A stretch of 64,000 nucleotides of DNA from Bathymodiolus brooksi (taxonomy: Eukaryota > Mollusca > Bivalvia > Mytilida > Modiolidae), in assembly GCA_963680875.1 (NCBI GenBank), contig OY804589.1, positions 23,765,462 through 23,829,461 of the forward strand, in the 5' to 3' direction. The position numbers and the translations under genes were made by a program. Under the pieces are notes generated by a model that did no database searches, had not been told where the DNA came from, and was given only the letters and a program-made list of their open reading frames with translations. Of the stretch, positions 22,865 through 34,975 are shown in pieces. Each line of letters begins with the position of its first letter. Positions within the stretch are counted from its first letter, which is position 1.

Positions 22865-23184
22865 AACAATTTCCTGTCTACCATTTTCAAAAGTTTCCAA
22901 GATATCTGTTTATAAAATTTGTTTAGAAATATATTTATGTATTTTAAATTCTGAATTTTATGTTATATATAGAATTTCCATTCACAGTATGTTGCAGATC
23001 ACCACCAAGCACTTCATGTTTTGCATATTATCTAATCCCAACATTATTTTAAGATTGAAAATAATGGACAGGAATGAAAATCATGCAAATTGGCCTGTTA
23101 TGGTGCAAGAAACTAGTCATATATGTATAACAAATTTGATACTTTTTGAAAGTGATGATCCTGAAAAGGACCGTTGTGAATTGC

Positions 23185-23345
23185 AACAATAACAATTTAG
23201 TATACTTTTTTGATAATTTGTGTGGTCCTAAAAAAGGACCGGTAGTAACAATAACAATTTAGTATACTTTTTTGATAATTTGTGTGGTCCTAAAAAAGGG
23301 CCGGTAGTAACAATAACAATTTAGTATACTTTTTTGATATTTTGT
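23185..23345. repeat. 62-bp tandem repeat, 3 copies
   Basis: Units start AACAATAACAATTTAGTATA at 23185, 23247 and 23309. The second half carries TGTGTGGTCCTAAAAAAGGA. The third unit is partial. Confidence 0.95.
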
Positions 23346-23453
23346 GCAATCTTTGTGTCTTTGAAATATATAATAGTATAAATGTACATGATTTATTTCT
23401 AAATCTTTGAGAGTATACTACACATGTATAATAGTATTTAAATGTACAGCAGC

Positions 23454-23854
23454 ATCTGAAAAAGAAATAGTAAGATGTGTTAGCTGAGAGTAATAATAAA
23501 TGTTATCTGTCATAAGTCTGTTTATGACAATCAGTACATGATGATTATTTTCCTCCACTCACTAAGGAAGGAACCAACCATTTAACTTTTGTATGTTTTA
23601 TCTTCCCAAGCCATTTTTTTTCATAAAAAACAAATTAGATTTCTTTTATGTACACGCAACATCTGAAAAAGAAATAGTAAGATGTGTTAGCTGAGAGTAA
23701 TAATAAATGTTATCTGTCATAAGTCTGTTTATGACAATCAGTACATGATGATTATTTTCCTCCACTCACTAAGGAAGGAACCAACCATTTAACTTTTGTA
23801 TGTTTTATCTTCCCAAGCCATTTTTTTTCATAAAAAACAAATTAGATTTCTTTT
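23454..23854. repeat. 194-bp direct duplication, apparently identical
   Basis: ATCTGAAAAAGAAATAGTAA begins both copies (23454 and 23661; period 207), and both end AACAAATTAGATTTCTTTT. I see no difference between the copies, so the duplication is recent. Confidence 0.95.
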
Positions 23855-25208
23855 CTTAACATGAACGTGGGTATTTTTTATAATACTATGAAAGGGGTAC
23901 CGCTATGAAAGTACTTTTCTTCGTGGGTATCAATTTTCATGGTTTTGTTAAAAATTACAAGTTCATGGATTCCTAAATTCATGGATTTTGTGTTTGTACC
24001 AAAATAAAATTTGTTGATTTTATATTTTGAACATATCAAGTGTCACTGGGTTTCAAAACTTCGAGAAAACTTCAATACATTAAGACAAATGAGCCGTAGA
24101 ATTATGTAATCAGAAGTGGAACGTGGATATTAACGTGTTAATTTTCTCATTTTTTTTTACATAGAATCATGGAGCAAAATCAGCTTTTGAATTTCAGTCA
24201 TAATTTGTAAATAAAAAAAAGCATCTGAAATTACTTTACGAGCACGTACATTAGTAATTTCCATCAATATAAATTGTTTTACAAATATTTAATCTCCATT
24301 TTATTTTCAATTTTTGTTTTTCACAACTAAAAAAAGAACAATAAAGTTTGTTTTTTCTCATTATTTTGATTCCAATGACAGATTGTACTTCAACATGTTC
24401 GATCTTTCATTACCCTTGTCTCAGATTGAAACCACTCGTAATTGTCTCACAAAATTAATCCCGACCCCAGGGCAAATGTACAGTTAACTTATACTATTGA
24501 AATTTAAAAGAGAAATGTTTATTCAGCACTTAAAAGTGTGTCACCGTTAGTGTATGGGTTGGAAGTAATTTTTTTACCGGAAGCTGTTAAAATCTTTTCA
24601 CAGATAAACATTTCTGTCGTTTTTACGCATGCATTCAAAATCAAATCATTCACAAACATTTGCATGTGGATTATAACCCATTAAAAGGTATGCTCGTCAT
24701 TAAATTGCTTTTCTACATTTCAGACAGGTGTGTGTTACTGTTTAGTGTTGATTGACAGGCGAGGATAATCTCCAGGTGGTGCTTACTCAGCATTAAGATA
24801 CTTTGTGTAATATCAAATAAGACAACACTGCACTTGAAATTAATGACAGGATATGACCTTATTTTACGACCTTATCACTTCAGAGATAAGCATAATTTCT
24901 TATCAGATCCACATGCAATAAAAATGAGCACATTTGCATTTATTTTTTAAGGCAAACTTTATATGATCGAGATACTTTGTACACGTAGGTTTATAAAGTA
25001 CATTTGCTCATTGTGCAAAAATGTAGTTGTTCATTGTGCGCGACATCACGACGGATCCTCGTTCAACGTGATTCCGCGATGGTGATGAAAATGATAGAAT
25101 TTGTCCATGATCATGGTCCCCGTTGAATCACCGCGACGGTCCGCAAACTGTCGATTTTGTCCATGATGGTATCACGGATTTTGCGTTTTCCCTCTGGACT
25201 ACACTGTA

Positions 25209-27338
25209 TATCAGACTTGACTTTCTTTTTTTTATGATATATATATGTAAGGGTTTGATACTTATAAGCTCTTTATTACCTATAAGATGACAGAATACGA
25301 TCTATTAGGGATAAACCTCAGTATTTACACACCCATAAGACTCTTACAATTTAATTACAAAAATTGTAATGAAAGATGGGTACAAATATTGTAGGTATCA
25401 CTATGCTGTATATTCCTATGGTTGCACTCAGTGCCGTCTTAATGTATTGGCATGCTGGACAGTTGCCCTGGGGCCCCATGAGCATAGGGGCTTCATGCTA
25501 ATCTATGTATGTTGTGTACGGCATGTTTTTTAATGTATTAACACTGATTTTGTTGGAAAGTATTAGTACCAATGTGATAAATATACATTTACCTGTATGT
25601 ATGTTTAATTTTATCGACATTTACATTTTTATTCCAGTGAGTGGTTGTGCCGGTAGGGACTTCCATGCACTGCTTTAGCAGGGGGCCTATAATGCTGTTA
25701 AGATGGTCCTGGCTTCAGTTGAATTTAAATTTGATTAATCAATTAATTTGATTATCTTGTTATGTTTTTATTTTGTTTTGGGAATTGTCGACACTTTTTT
25801 TTATGATATACTTATGTTATATTCTATATTCTGGTTCAAGTTTAATAAACTGCAATGGAGTAAATGTAAAGAATTGCATGAATAAGACTTAAAAAAATAC
25901 CTGTATTTCCTGCTAAGAAAATTTTGACCGCCACGATATAATATAAATATTGTTGAAAGTGGCGTTCAATGTCTTAACCCAAACCTGACTTAAGGCCTGT
26001 TTTCTTATTCTCAAACTTGTTTATGGTTGAAAACAACATGAAACATGTTTAAATCATGAACCAATAAACATGTTTAAGATAGATAAAAAATGCAATGGTT
26101 AAAGAACAATATTTAAGAGAAATGTTCTAGTTCATTGATTATTTTTTAACAAAGTAAAATTAATTCTTCATTAACAACTAAAACAATTCAACTCTTAAAC
26201 ACAAAAACAACACAAAAAACAACAAATACAATAATTTAATTCTTTATAAACAAATACAACAATGCAGAATGTCAATAAACAACTTGGAAATGGGTCTATA
26301 ATATAACACAGATGTTCCTATTACAAACATATACTGGTAATTAACAAGGTTCAAACATATTCAACCATGCTTCGATCCCGGTTAAGATGTTCTTTAACCA
26401 TTTAACCGCATGGTTAAAACCACACCGTAAAAAAACACTCAATCATAAAAGTGTTTAAAACCAGGTTAATGGTTAAGAATTAAAAAACAGGCCTATTGCC
26501 TAAAAGGGTTAAAGCTTGCAACATCAAAGTTTAACATGTTCTATGATAGTAGAGGTGGAACACCAAATTTGTATGACTTTTGTTATTTTTAAATAAACAA
26601 AATTAATTCTGTGAAATCTTGGGCACTTTAGTTCAGCCATTGTATTTTACATACATGTGGTTTGACATCATGATCAGCAGGATGCTTTACAACTAGTAGT
26701 TCTGGAATCATGCTGATGATATCATCGAGCAACATGCACAATACAATGGCAGCGCGATTATCCACTCTGCATCATTTATTGGTCATTTGATTCTCTCTTC
26801 TTCCTCATACAAGCTGAATCAGTAGTTCTGGAATCATGCTGATTATGACATCAACAAGCAACATGCACAATACAATGGCCACACGATATCCACTCTGCAT
26901 CATTTCTTGAATAATTATCATCAAATTAATTTTCCTTCAGTGGATAAACAAACAATCCTTGTGGTTATGGATGATTACCAGGTCTCAGTAGAAAATAGTT
27001 AACAAATAATTTCAAATAGTGACATCTGTCTGCAGATAGGCAATGGTTCCTTAAGTCTTCTTATCATGTGAGAGATTATACTGGCTCATGTATGCCTCTG
27101 GTTTGTTGTTTTTAATTTTCTGACTATTTGCTACTTTAGCAGTATTTCAGCTATATCGTGGCGTTACGGCTATTTGAAGAAAAAAAAAGAATATAAAATC
27201 AAATAGATATAAATATTTTTATGCAAATTCAAATTCAACACCTGGTGTAACAACAAATTCGATTGGATAACATCCCGCATAAATTACATTGTTTTACCCA
27301 ATCAAAAACAACATTTCTGATTAATTAAAAAAAATTAT
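25209..27338. other. no gene; AT-rich with minor repeats
   Basis: Holds a SINE-A tail (25926-25985, GACCGCCACGATATAATATA), a tract rich in AAACAT-type words and GGTTAA (26000-26480), and a two-copy repeat about 126 bp apart around AGTAGTTCTGGAATCATGCT...CACTCTGCATCATTT (26694-26910). No splice-bounded coding segment is recognised. Confidence 0.5.
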
Positions 27339-27340
27339 TA

Positions 27341-27758
27341 CAGTGAAACCTGTCTAAACCAAACTTTCTTGGTGCCACTTTTGTGGTCGGAATAGACAGC
27401 TGAACACAGCTTCTAAAAGTCAATTTAAGGGGGTACCATACACTACAGGGAGATAACTCTTTAAAATCAGTTGAACGTTTTGATCATATGATATTTGTAT
27501 GAAGATTTCAAGCATCTCGGTGATCAAAACCACAGAGAGAAAAGCTGCTATGTGGCTAGAGAATTTATAGCTCTCTGTTGGTTGGAATTTGTTAAAATTT
27601 TGATATTTATTAGAGTGGATATATGCAAACACACTGCCAAAAAAATAAGAAAATTAAACGAGCAGATCAAATTTTACCTGAAGTGTATGGTCCCACCTTA
27701 ATTAAATATTTCCTACATTGGGTCTTAAATATGATTCCAGTTTAAACAGGTTTCACTT
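27341..27758. mobile_element. TA-type MITE, CAGTGAAACC family
   Basis: Left end CAGTGAAACCTGTCTAAACC after TA, right end AGTTTAAACAGGTTTCACT(T) before TA. It is 418 bp. Relatives are the broken copies at 46833-47865 and 63757-64000. Confidence 0.75.
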
Positions 27759-28054
27759 TAAAAGGGTAATCAATTTTTTTCATTAAATAAGGTATAGAAT
27801 ACTTTTCTAAAGTAAATCGTAGATTTTACTGTTGCAAATTATAATCCATTTTTCTGATCATGAATACATTAACAATCCTTTCTAGTAAAACTTAGCAACT
27901 GTAACTGAATTTGAAACTTAAATAGAATTAATTATGATATAAACTTTAAAAATAAAATTCACCAAAATCGTTAAATATCAAAATATATTAAAATAAGGAT
28001 TTGTTCCTCCCGATCATATAATATAGTTAAAGATTATTAATATCTCAAAGTTGT

Positions 28055-28215
28055 TTCTCTAGTGGAGCAGGAACTGCCTACCCTTCCGGAGCACCTGAGT
28101 TCACCCCCGCGTCTTGGTGGGGTTCGTATTCCTCAATCTTTAGTTTTATATGTATGTTTTGTAGATCGTTGGTATCCTCAAATTCTTCTTAAAGATCGTT
28201 AATCTCACAATTGTT
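28055..28215 (+). repeat. dispersed bivalve repeat fragment
   Basis: AGTGGAGCAGGAACTGCCTA, CTTCCGGAGCACCTGAGTTC, then GTATGTTTTGTAGATCGTTG. The same repeat is at 56735-56945. I recall it as common in mussel and related bivalve genomes (established knowledge, not checked here). Confidence 0.65.
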
Positions 28216-28796
28216 CCTCCCTATCTTATGATATAGTTAAAAGAAAAAAATATATATTAAAATAAAGATTTGTTCCTTCCCGATCTTATGATATATTTAA
28301 AAGATGTGTTCGGTGATTGGATTTCCGCTCAGAAGACATTAAATAATTAATTATACAAGGTATGGCATGTCATTACAATGGGGAAAGTCGAGGAAAGTCG
28401 ATCTAAATCAATATCAGATAATTGTTGTTGACATGCAGAGTCTGCATCAATATTGTTTATTTGGTTGTTTATGGATATACTCTGTATAAGTAATCAGGAA
28501 TGAGATTGGAAGATCAAATAGATTTTATGGGGGAAAAAATGTGATTCATGTGCAAATTGATTTAATTAAGGAGATTAAAGCAGATTAAGGAATTTCCTTT
28601 TTGTTAGAAAAAAGGATTTTTAAGAAGTAAATTATGATTGATTTAAAAATGAATGAAAACGATTTAAGATTGAGATTAAGCAATTATTTTTTTCGTATAA
28701 AAAGAAAAGAAAAAAATTATGACTGAATGATTAAAAATTAGATAATATGCAATTTATTATAAAATATGGATTTTTTGCATCAATATACTATGTCCT
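28216..28796. other. no recognised feature
   Basis: Strongly AT-rich; ATTTAAAAGATG-type and GATTAAG words only. Confidence 0.5.
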
Positions 28797-29041
28797 GTCG
28801 TATGGTAGCTGGATTTGTAGCTACCTATGCAATCAGTGCCTATCACCACTAAAGTTGTGAGTTCAAATCCCATTCTGTTTCATGGGGAGATGTACTCGAT
28901 ACAACATTATGTGATAAAGATTGTTCGTGACTTGTGGCAGGTCTGTGGTTTTCTCCTGGTACTCCAGTTTCCTCCACCAATAAAACTGACAGCCACGATA
29001 TAGCTGAAATATTGTTGAAAGTGGCATTAAATACCATAAAC
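28797..29041 (+). repeat. SINE-A copy, 5' shortened
   Basis: Starts at GTCGTATGGTAGCTGGATTT. The hairpin arms have changed together (GGTAGCTG / TAGCTACC), keeping them complementary. Tail GTGGCATTAAATACCATAAA. Confidence 0.85.
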
Positions 29042-29477
29042 CTACTGTGTTCTGTGTCAGACTGGGTTTTCAGTGCGTCTAATGGTCGTCACATTATGAC
29101 CGTCTTCATTTGAATCATTGTCATCATCTTAGCTTCTGTTAGCTTTATCGCATTTCAATCTTTTTCATACTAATTGAAACTAACCTTGGTGCAATGTACT
29201 TTGGTGATCCTCAACAATTTATATGATTTTCATTTCATATGTAAATTCAAGATGGCTGGAAGGCCATTTATGCTTCCTGATTGGCTGAAATTTCAAAAAT
29301 CCTCTTCTCAGAAATGCACGTGTGATGGAATTTTCCATATTATATGACTCTTTGAAATATTCTGCTTTTTTGTCATCTGAAATCTAATATTGCCACCACT
29401 GCAGGACTAAATTTTAATGGACATCCATATAATAGGATGATCCATTTGAACGTAAACGTTGCTGGAATGTTCCTTAG

Positions 29478-30563
29478 CAGGGGTTAAAAAATCTGCTGGT
29501 CCGAGGTCCGGGACCAGCGATTCGTGGGTTCGAACCTAACATTTTCTATTCCATTAAAGACCGACGGACTTGAAACTGTCCAATTACGGACTTGAATTAA
29601 ATGGGTGGTTAAAAGTCCGAGTGACTGCATAATTTTAATCCAAACATTGATTGCCTCTTTTAATATTGTTAACATTGGATTAATTCAAGATCGTTTTAGT
29701 GCTTTACAAAGTGTGTTTTGTTCTGTATGAACCTCTGGTAATTAATGGAGCACACACACCCAGGATGGTTGTTACAGAATAGCTTAAGATCAGTTTTGCG
29801 CTTTACAGAAGTGGTAATTCTTTCGATAATACTCAAGCGTATTAGTGAAGCAGTTCAAGCATAAAAATGGCCGAGTCATTAACCAGTTTGTTTCCTAAAG
29901 TTAACGAAGTGGCTCGTGATACTGACAACAATAAATTACATAATGAAAAAAACACCACAACCAACAAAAGGTCAAAGATACGATGTCGATAGGCTAAAAC
30001 GGAAGAGAATATTTCGAACATTGTGGAAGGAAAAAATTCCTTGGGTTGAGGCAAGTGGTAGGCTGATAACTCCGGTGATCTAATCTCGTTGGAATTAAAC
30101 TTCCGAAGACATTTTCTGCTGTATCTCCAGAGATTAGACTTCCGAAGACATTTTCTGCTCTGTATCTTTGGAAGTCTAATCTCAACGAGATTACCGGCGA
30201 TTATGTAAATGAGAATTATGAAGTAAATATGTGGAGTAAATACTGTAAAATATCCACAATTTGCAGCAACAAAAAACCAGTGCTTTATTAAAAGGTACAA
30301 CCAATATGCGAAAATTAACTATTTGATAGCCCAAAATGAAATGAAAAACAGCATCTGATCAGATATTAAGTTGCCAACCTAAAATAGTCATTATAAATAA
30401 TATAATTATGTCACTGGGTTACTACTACTGGGAGAGGGGGTAAGTTAATTTTGTGTTCAACAAATTTTATTTCCTCCATTCCAATATTCAGGACCAGTAG
30501 AAAATTTTTCAGGACCAGTAGATTCCTGGACCAGTGCACTTTTGGACAATTTTTTAACCCCTG
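29478..30563. mobile_element. hAT-like element, 5-bp duplication CTTAG
   Basis: Termini CAGGGGTTAAAAAAT and ATTTTTTAACCCCTG. CTTAG is duplicated perfectly at 29473-29477 and 30564-30568. Subterminal CTGGTCCGAGGTCCGGGACC on the left and GGACCAGTAGATTCCTGGAC on the right. Near the centre (30070-30195) a roughly 55-bp-arm foldback around CCGGTGATCTAATCTCGTTG / CAACGAGATTACCGG is present. It is 1086 bp, with no recognisable transposase in either strand. Confidence 0.88.
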
Positions 30564-30589
30564 CTTAGGTGATCCTTTACAAGATGTCA

Positions 30590-31625
30590 GTTTTTGTATC
30601 ATTTGGACTGTATTGTTTTCTCTTGGCCTTAAACAGTTTTCTTCACTTAGCTATTAATGGTATTTCAATGATTTAAATGCATATTTTGTTTGCAAGTCTA
30701 GTCTGCACATCTGAGACAGCTCATTTCTATGGCGTCACTATATTTAGTTTGAATTTTCTGAGAAAAAAATATATAGATTTTTGTTGTCACCATGTAATCC
30801 ACTGATTCAAGAAGGGTATAAGGCTGTAATGTCCCAGATTTCTGTCGTATTAAAACAATAAAATATATAATTAGTGGGATCAGTTAACAATCGATTCATA
30901 CTAAGGTACAAGTATTTTTTTTCCATTGGCCTTAGACAATTTCCTTGGCCGTAGACTGTTTTCTTCACTCAACTATTTATGGAATTTCAATGATTTAAAT
31001 TCACATTTTGTTTTGAAAGTCTTGACTGAGCTATATATGACATTTCAATGATTTAAATACATATTTCTACACATTTGAGACAGCTCATTTCTATGGTGTC
31101 TATAGAAAAATAAATATAGATTTTTGTTGTCATCATGTCATGTATTTTATTGTTATACAAGAAAGGAGATAAGGCGATAGTAATACTGTAGTGTCCCAGA
31201 TTTCTGAGGTAAATTTATGTTTAATGAAATCAATTGAAGATCATTCATACTAAAGTACAAGTATTTTTTCCCTTGGCCTGCCACCTAAGACAGTTTTCTT
31301 GGCCTTAGATATTTCCATGGCCTGAGACAGTGTTGTTCTCTGAACTATTTATGGAATTTCAATGATTTAAATACATATTTTGTTTGAAAGTCTACACATT
31401 TAAGACAGCTCATTTCTATGGAGTCTCTATTATTTAGTTTGAATTTTCTGAGAAAAAAAGATTATTAGAATTTGTTTGTAATACACTGATTCAAGAAGGG
31501 TATAAGGCTGTAATAATGCTGTAATGTCCCAGATTTCTGTCATATTCAGACAATAAAATATATGTTTAGTGGAATCAGCTGAAGATCGAATCATACTTAG
31601 TATGATACAAGTATTTTTTTCAATT
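30590..31625 (+). repeat. three diverged tandem copies of a 325-365 bp unit
   Basis: The landmark GACAGCTCATTTCTATGG occurs at 30715, 31079 and 31404. Each unit also has TTTCAATGATTTAAAT, ATTTTTGTTGTCA, GGTATAAGGCTGTAATG and GTCCCAGATTTCTG. The array ends about 55 bp before the acceptor of the hyccin exon at 31680. Confidence 0.85.
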
Positions 31626-31661
31626 TTGTCTCAATAAAACTGTATGAATATATTAAAATAA

Positions 31662-31826
<165 letters not shown>

Positions 31827-31847
31827 TAAATAAATCTCTTATTTTTT

Positions 31848-32090
31848 CGTCGTGGTCGTGATCGTATGGTAGTTGGATTTACAACTACATGTGCAATCAG
31901 TGCCTATCACCACTGAAGTTGTGAGTTCGAACCTCCTTCATGGCAATGTGTACTCGATGGAACATTATGTGATAAAGTTTGTCAGTGACTTGCAGCAGAT
32001 CAGTGGTTTTCTTCGGGTACTCGGGTGGCCTTCACCAATAAAACTGACAGCCATGATATAATTGAAATATTGTTGAACATCATAACCCAT
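31848..32090 (+). repeat. SINE-A copy 34 bp downstream of the exon
   Basis: Starts CGTCGTGGTCGTGATCGTAT. The tail is truncated after TATTGTTGAACATCATAACCC. It mirrors the first exon, which also has a SINE-A just after its donor but on the opposite strand. Confidence 0.85.
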
Positions 32091-32540
32091 TTGAATACCA
32101 TTTTTCAAATTGTCTCATTTAGAAATTAACAATGAAGATAAAAGTTTACAATTATACTTTCAATACAGAGACAAACAAGTAAGTCAATTTATACGATGAT
32201 TATGAAGAGAAAGCTTAGACAGGGATGGTCATCAATCCAAAAAAATATATGAACAAAGCAATCAAACACACCTCACCCCATATCATTGACAACAAAAAAG
32301 GCCATAATTTACTCATTTTAAAGTTCAACAACACAGGTTAAGCGATATTTCAAAGTTCATTAAATGACTTTGTTTTGTCAATGATGTGTAAGTAACGTCT
32401 AGCACAATTTTTGTATTTATAACATTTCACACATTTATCTGAAATAAGCAAATTAGCAGTCTTTCTTTTATAATTTACACTTTTGTAAATAATTATAACA
32501 AGGAAGAAAATCTGAAAAAAAATTGAAGTACTTAATTTTT
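32091..32540. other. no recognised feature
   Basis: AT-rich intron-like sequence without exon signals or visible repeats. Confidence 0.5.
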
Positions 32541-33540
32541 AACTCACCCAGGCCTTTCAATAAGGGGTGGTACCAGGTACTTTTACCCGCCTAATATCAG
32601 ACTTTTTGAAATTCGTCGGACCGAGCAGGCAGAAAATCACAAGGACCGGCAATACTGCCAAGTATGCTGGTCCGGGTGTCCGACAAAATTTTTTGTTTGT
32701 TTATTTTGTTTTGCACCGGAAATCGGAAATGCAACTGGTATGCCGGAACAATCACGGTCAACTCTGAATTAGATTCTGCTTCAAATGACATTTACTTCTT
32801 AAACATGCAACTGTTTCCATGGTAATTCTATTAATCATTGTATTTTTATAGTTTAAACTGGCTGTGATGCATCAACGCGACCATTTCGTGTGTTTATATT
32901 TGAAAAATATTGTTCCCATCACTGATTCCGTTTAAATCTTAGAATTTTGTAAATTCCGATCCTGCACAATTTCAGTAGGTCCTGCAGAAAATTATTGGGT
33001 GCAGGACCTATGTCCTGCATATTGAAATTTTTTTTCTCAAAAAGTCTGTAATATGGTGTTTGGTATCTCCTGATTTTAAAGAGTGTTGTATAAGATATTC
33101 ATGAAAAATGTTCAAATTTAAATAAAAGTACCGCCTGTAAATAGTGAAGTACTGGTACTCTCAAAACAATATTGAAAGCCCTGGCTCACCTGGCCAAAAG
33201 GCCATGTGAGCTTTTGCCATCACTTGGCATCCATTGTCTGTTTACTTTTTGCATTTTAATCTTTCCCTCTGAAACTGCTAAGCCAAATGAACTGAAACTT
33301 GGTAGCAAGCTTCTATTGAAGTACCTTTATTAATATTGCTCATTTCGTCCAGATCCGTTTACAAACATAGGCAAGTCTTGTTTCTGGTTGGTCAATTTCT
33401 AAGAATCTTCTACTCTAAAACTGCTTAACCAAATGAACCGAAACCTGGTAAGAAACATCTATGAAAGGTCCTGCATAAAGAATGTTAATTTTGACCCGAT
33501 ACGTTAACAAACATGGCACATTTTCAGGTTCAATTCAGTG
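32541..33540 (+). mobile_element. helentron-like element split by a hAT-like insertion; 3' truncated
   Basis: TTTTTAACTCACC at 32536-32548 is the HINE start, and the sequence resumes at 33185 with CTCACCTGGCCAAAAGGCCA-TGTGAGC. Two degenerate core units follow (CCTCTGAAACTGCTAAGCC, AACCGAAACCTGGTAAGAA). No GGTGAGC/CTRG terminus is present, so the 3' end is lost. Confidence 0.7.
32549..33184. mobile_element. hAT-like element, about 6-bp duplication CTCACC
   Basis: Termini CAGGCCTTTCAATAAGG and TATTGAAAGCCCTGG, the same family as 120-297 but 636 bp. CTCACC is repeated at 32543-32548 and 33185-33190. The host HINE sequence shows CTCACC only once in uninterrupted copies, confirming the duplication (6 or 7 bp depending on where the right end is drawn). 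Confidence 0.8.
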
Positions 33541-34746
33541 CCCTTTATAGACAGTTTGACTATATTGTACAAGGTCTGATGAGTTGTATCTTATCTAATG
33601 GTTAAAATCCCATATTTCTATAGAATAGCATATTTTAATGTGAAATATTGGTGAAAGTATTGGAGTTATACACCTAACAGCTGTAACCTAATCTACATTT
33701 TTCAGGTTCCGGGATTTTATTACTAGAGAAGTAAAAATTACTGTTAAGACCTTCATTATATAAATTATACTTCAAATAAATCCAGGAAGTAAAATATCAT
33801 TTTGAAATTTTAATTTCTTTTTGCTCGGCATAATTCAAAGCAAAAGAAACATGACTTGATAAACTTCAAAACTATGAATAGGTTATTATTTATAATTGGA
33901 ATTTTTTTTTTACTGTCGGATTTTATTGTCTTTTCCTATTAACTTATTTAATACTTTAAATCTGTGCATCTAACATGATTCTGATAATTTTAACTTTCTG
34001 TGGTGTGCAACATCATGCAATCTTTTGATCAAGTGCAATTATTTTTATGCATTTGCCAAACTATATGAATTGTAAAAAAAAATTGACTAAATATCAACTT
34101 TCTGTTATGAATTTACGATGAGTCATTAAAGTTGTGTATGTTGTTTTTTTCAAACTAAGAAGAAAGTGAAAAAGTTTTTTTTTTCTTTTTTTTTTTTCTT
34201 TTTTTTATATAATTGTACCGTTTTCTCCTACTTACTTCATATCTCTTATTGTGTGGATTGGTCCTGAAATTATTATTATTTCATGAAGACATTTTAAAGA
34301 AGTACTGTATAAAATAAAATGTTGTTAGTTTAGTACCCTGGTATTACATGATAAAAATTGGCATACCTGCCTCTGTAAAATCAATCTTGGAAGCATTTAA
34401 ATGGCAGGATAATGATACATTCAAGAGTTAAAAATCATAAGTAGGTAGTTAATGTGTGCTTAGAAAATGTGGAAGTTTATCAGAGGCATAAATCCTCCAC
34501 AAATAAGGAAAACCGACAAGGCAAAATACAGCCATAAGTATCTAAAAACCCTGTATTACCTTCAAATAAATGGGTTTCCCTAAACATTTTGTTGGGCCCA
34601 TAGAAATTAAGTCAGCAGCCCAGCTAGCCCCTGGTAAAAAATAGTTATGTTTTATCCCTGTTATGTAATGACAGTTTAAATTCGGGATGATCAACAATTC
34701 CACCAACATGATAAAAGTTATCTGCTCCTGACTTGGGACAGACATA
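33541..34746. other. no recognised feature
   Basis: AT-rich, with poly-T/CTTTTTT stretches at 34168-34207. No exon, RNA or terminal-repeat signal identified. Confidence 0.5.
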
Positions 34747-34859
34747 AGGGGTCGTCATGGTCGTGATCTTATGATAGTTGGATTTACAATTACCTATATG
34801 CAATCAGTGCATACAGGGAGTTCGGTAATTTTGTTATTACTCTTATCACCACTGATGTT
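34747..34859 (+). repeat. SINE-A 5' part, interrupted
   Basis: GGGGTCGTCATGGTCGTGAT through TCACCACTGATGTT. An extra 33-bp stretch (ATACAGGGAGTTCGGTAATT...) sits between CAATCAGTGC and TATCACCAC. The rest of the SINE is missing because the LTR element begins here. Confidence 0.75.
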
Positions 34860-34958
34860 TTGTTAGGATATCATTCAATGTTTTGAGATTATCCCTGTTG
34901 TACAGCATTCATGTATCTAAATATATCTCGGTAGTTAATAAATGTAGATCTAGAAACA
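34860..34958 (+). repeat. candidate short 5' LTR
   Basis: Roughly 98 bp from TTGTTAGGATATC to CTAGAAACA, with AATAAA at 34937-34942, ending directly before a primer-binding-site-like motif. No second copy is found after the pol region, so LTR status rests on position and the TGTT...AACA ends. Confidence 0.5.
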
Positions 34959-34975
34959 TGGTGTCAGACTTGGCG
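34959..34975 (+). promoter_or_regulatory. tRNA primer-binding-site-like motif
   Basis: TGGTGTCAGACTTGGCG. The TGGTGTCAGA start is complementary to the CCA-ended 3' terminus of leucine-type tRNAs used by several Ty3/gypsy elements (recalled, not checked). It immediately follows the LTR-like end. Confidence 0.5.

Larger units (their letters stand above)
21461..25206. mobile_element. 3.7-kb element with CAGT termini and TA/TATA duplication
   Basis: The left terminus reads CAGTACAGCCCAGACGGAAA and the right, read inward, CAGTGTAGTCCAGAGGGAAA. Homology continues through ACGCAAAGTCCGTG / ACGCAAAATCCGTG (29 of 34 positions match). Outside are TA dinucleotides (21459-21460, 25207-25208), or TATA if extended. 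The subterminal 150 bp on both sides are GC-richer with repeated CCGTG and CATGGAC words. The 3.4-kb interior has no transposase that I can recognise; open frames there are short. I infer a non-autonomous or badly decayed TIR element. Confidence 0.65.

Noticed and set aside
22989..23192. Short open frame within the 3.7-kb CAGT element as a possible transposase exon
   Set aside because: No DDE or DNA-binding motif seen and only 67 codons; would need homologues.
29842..30300. 152-codon minus-strand frame
   Set aside because: It lies inside the CAGGG hAT-like element across its foldback; hydrophobic composition comes from AT-richness and no domain is recognised.
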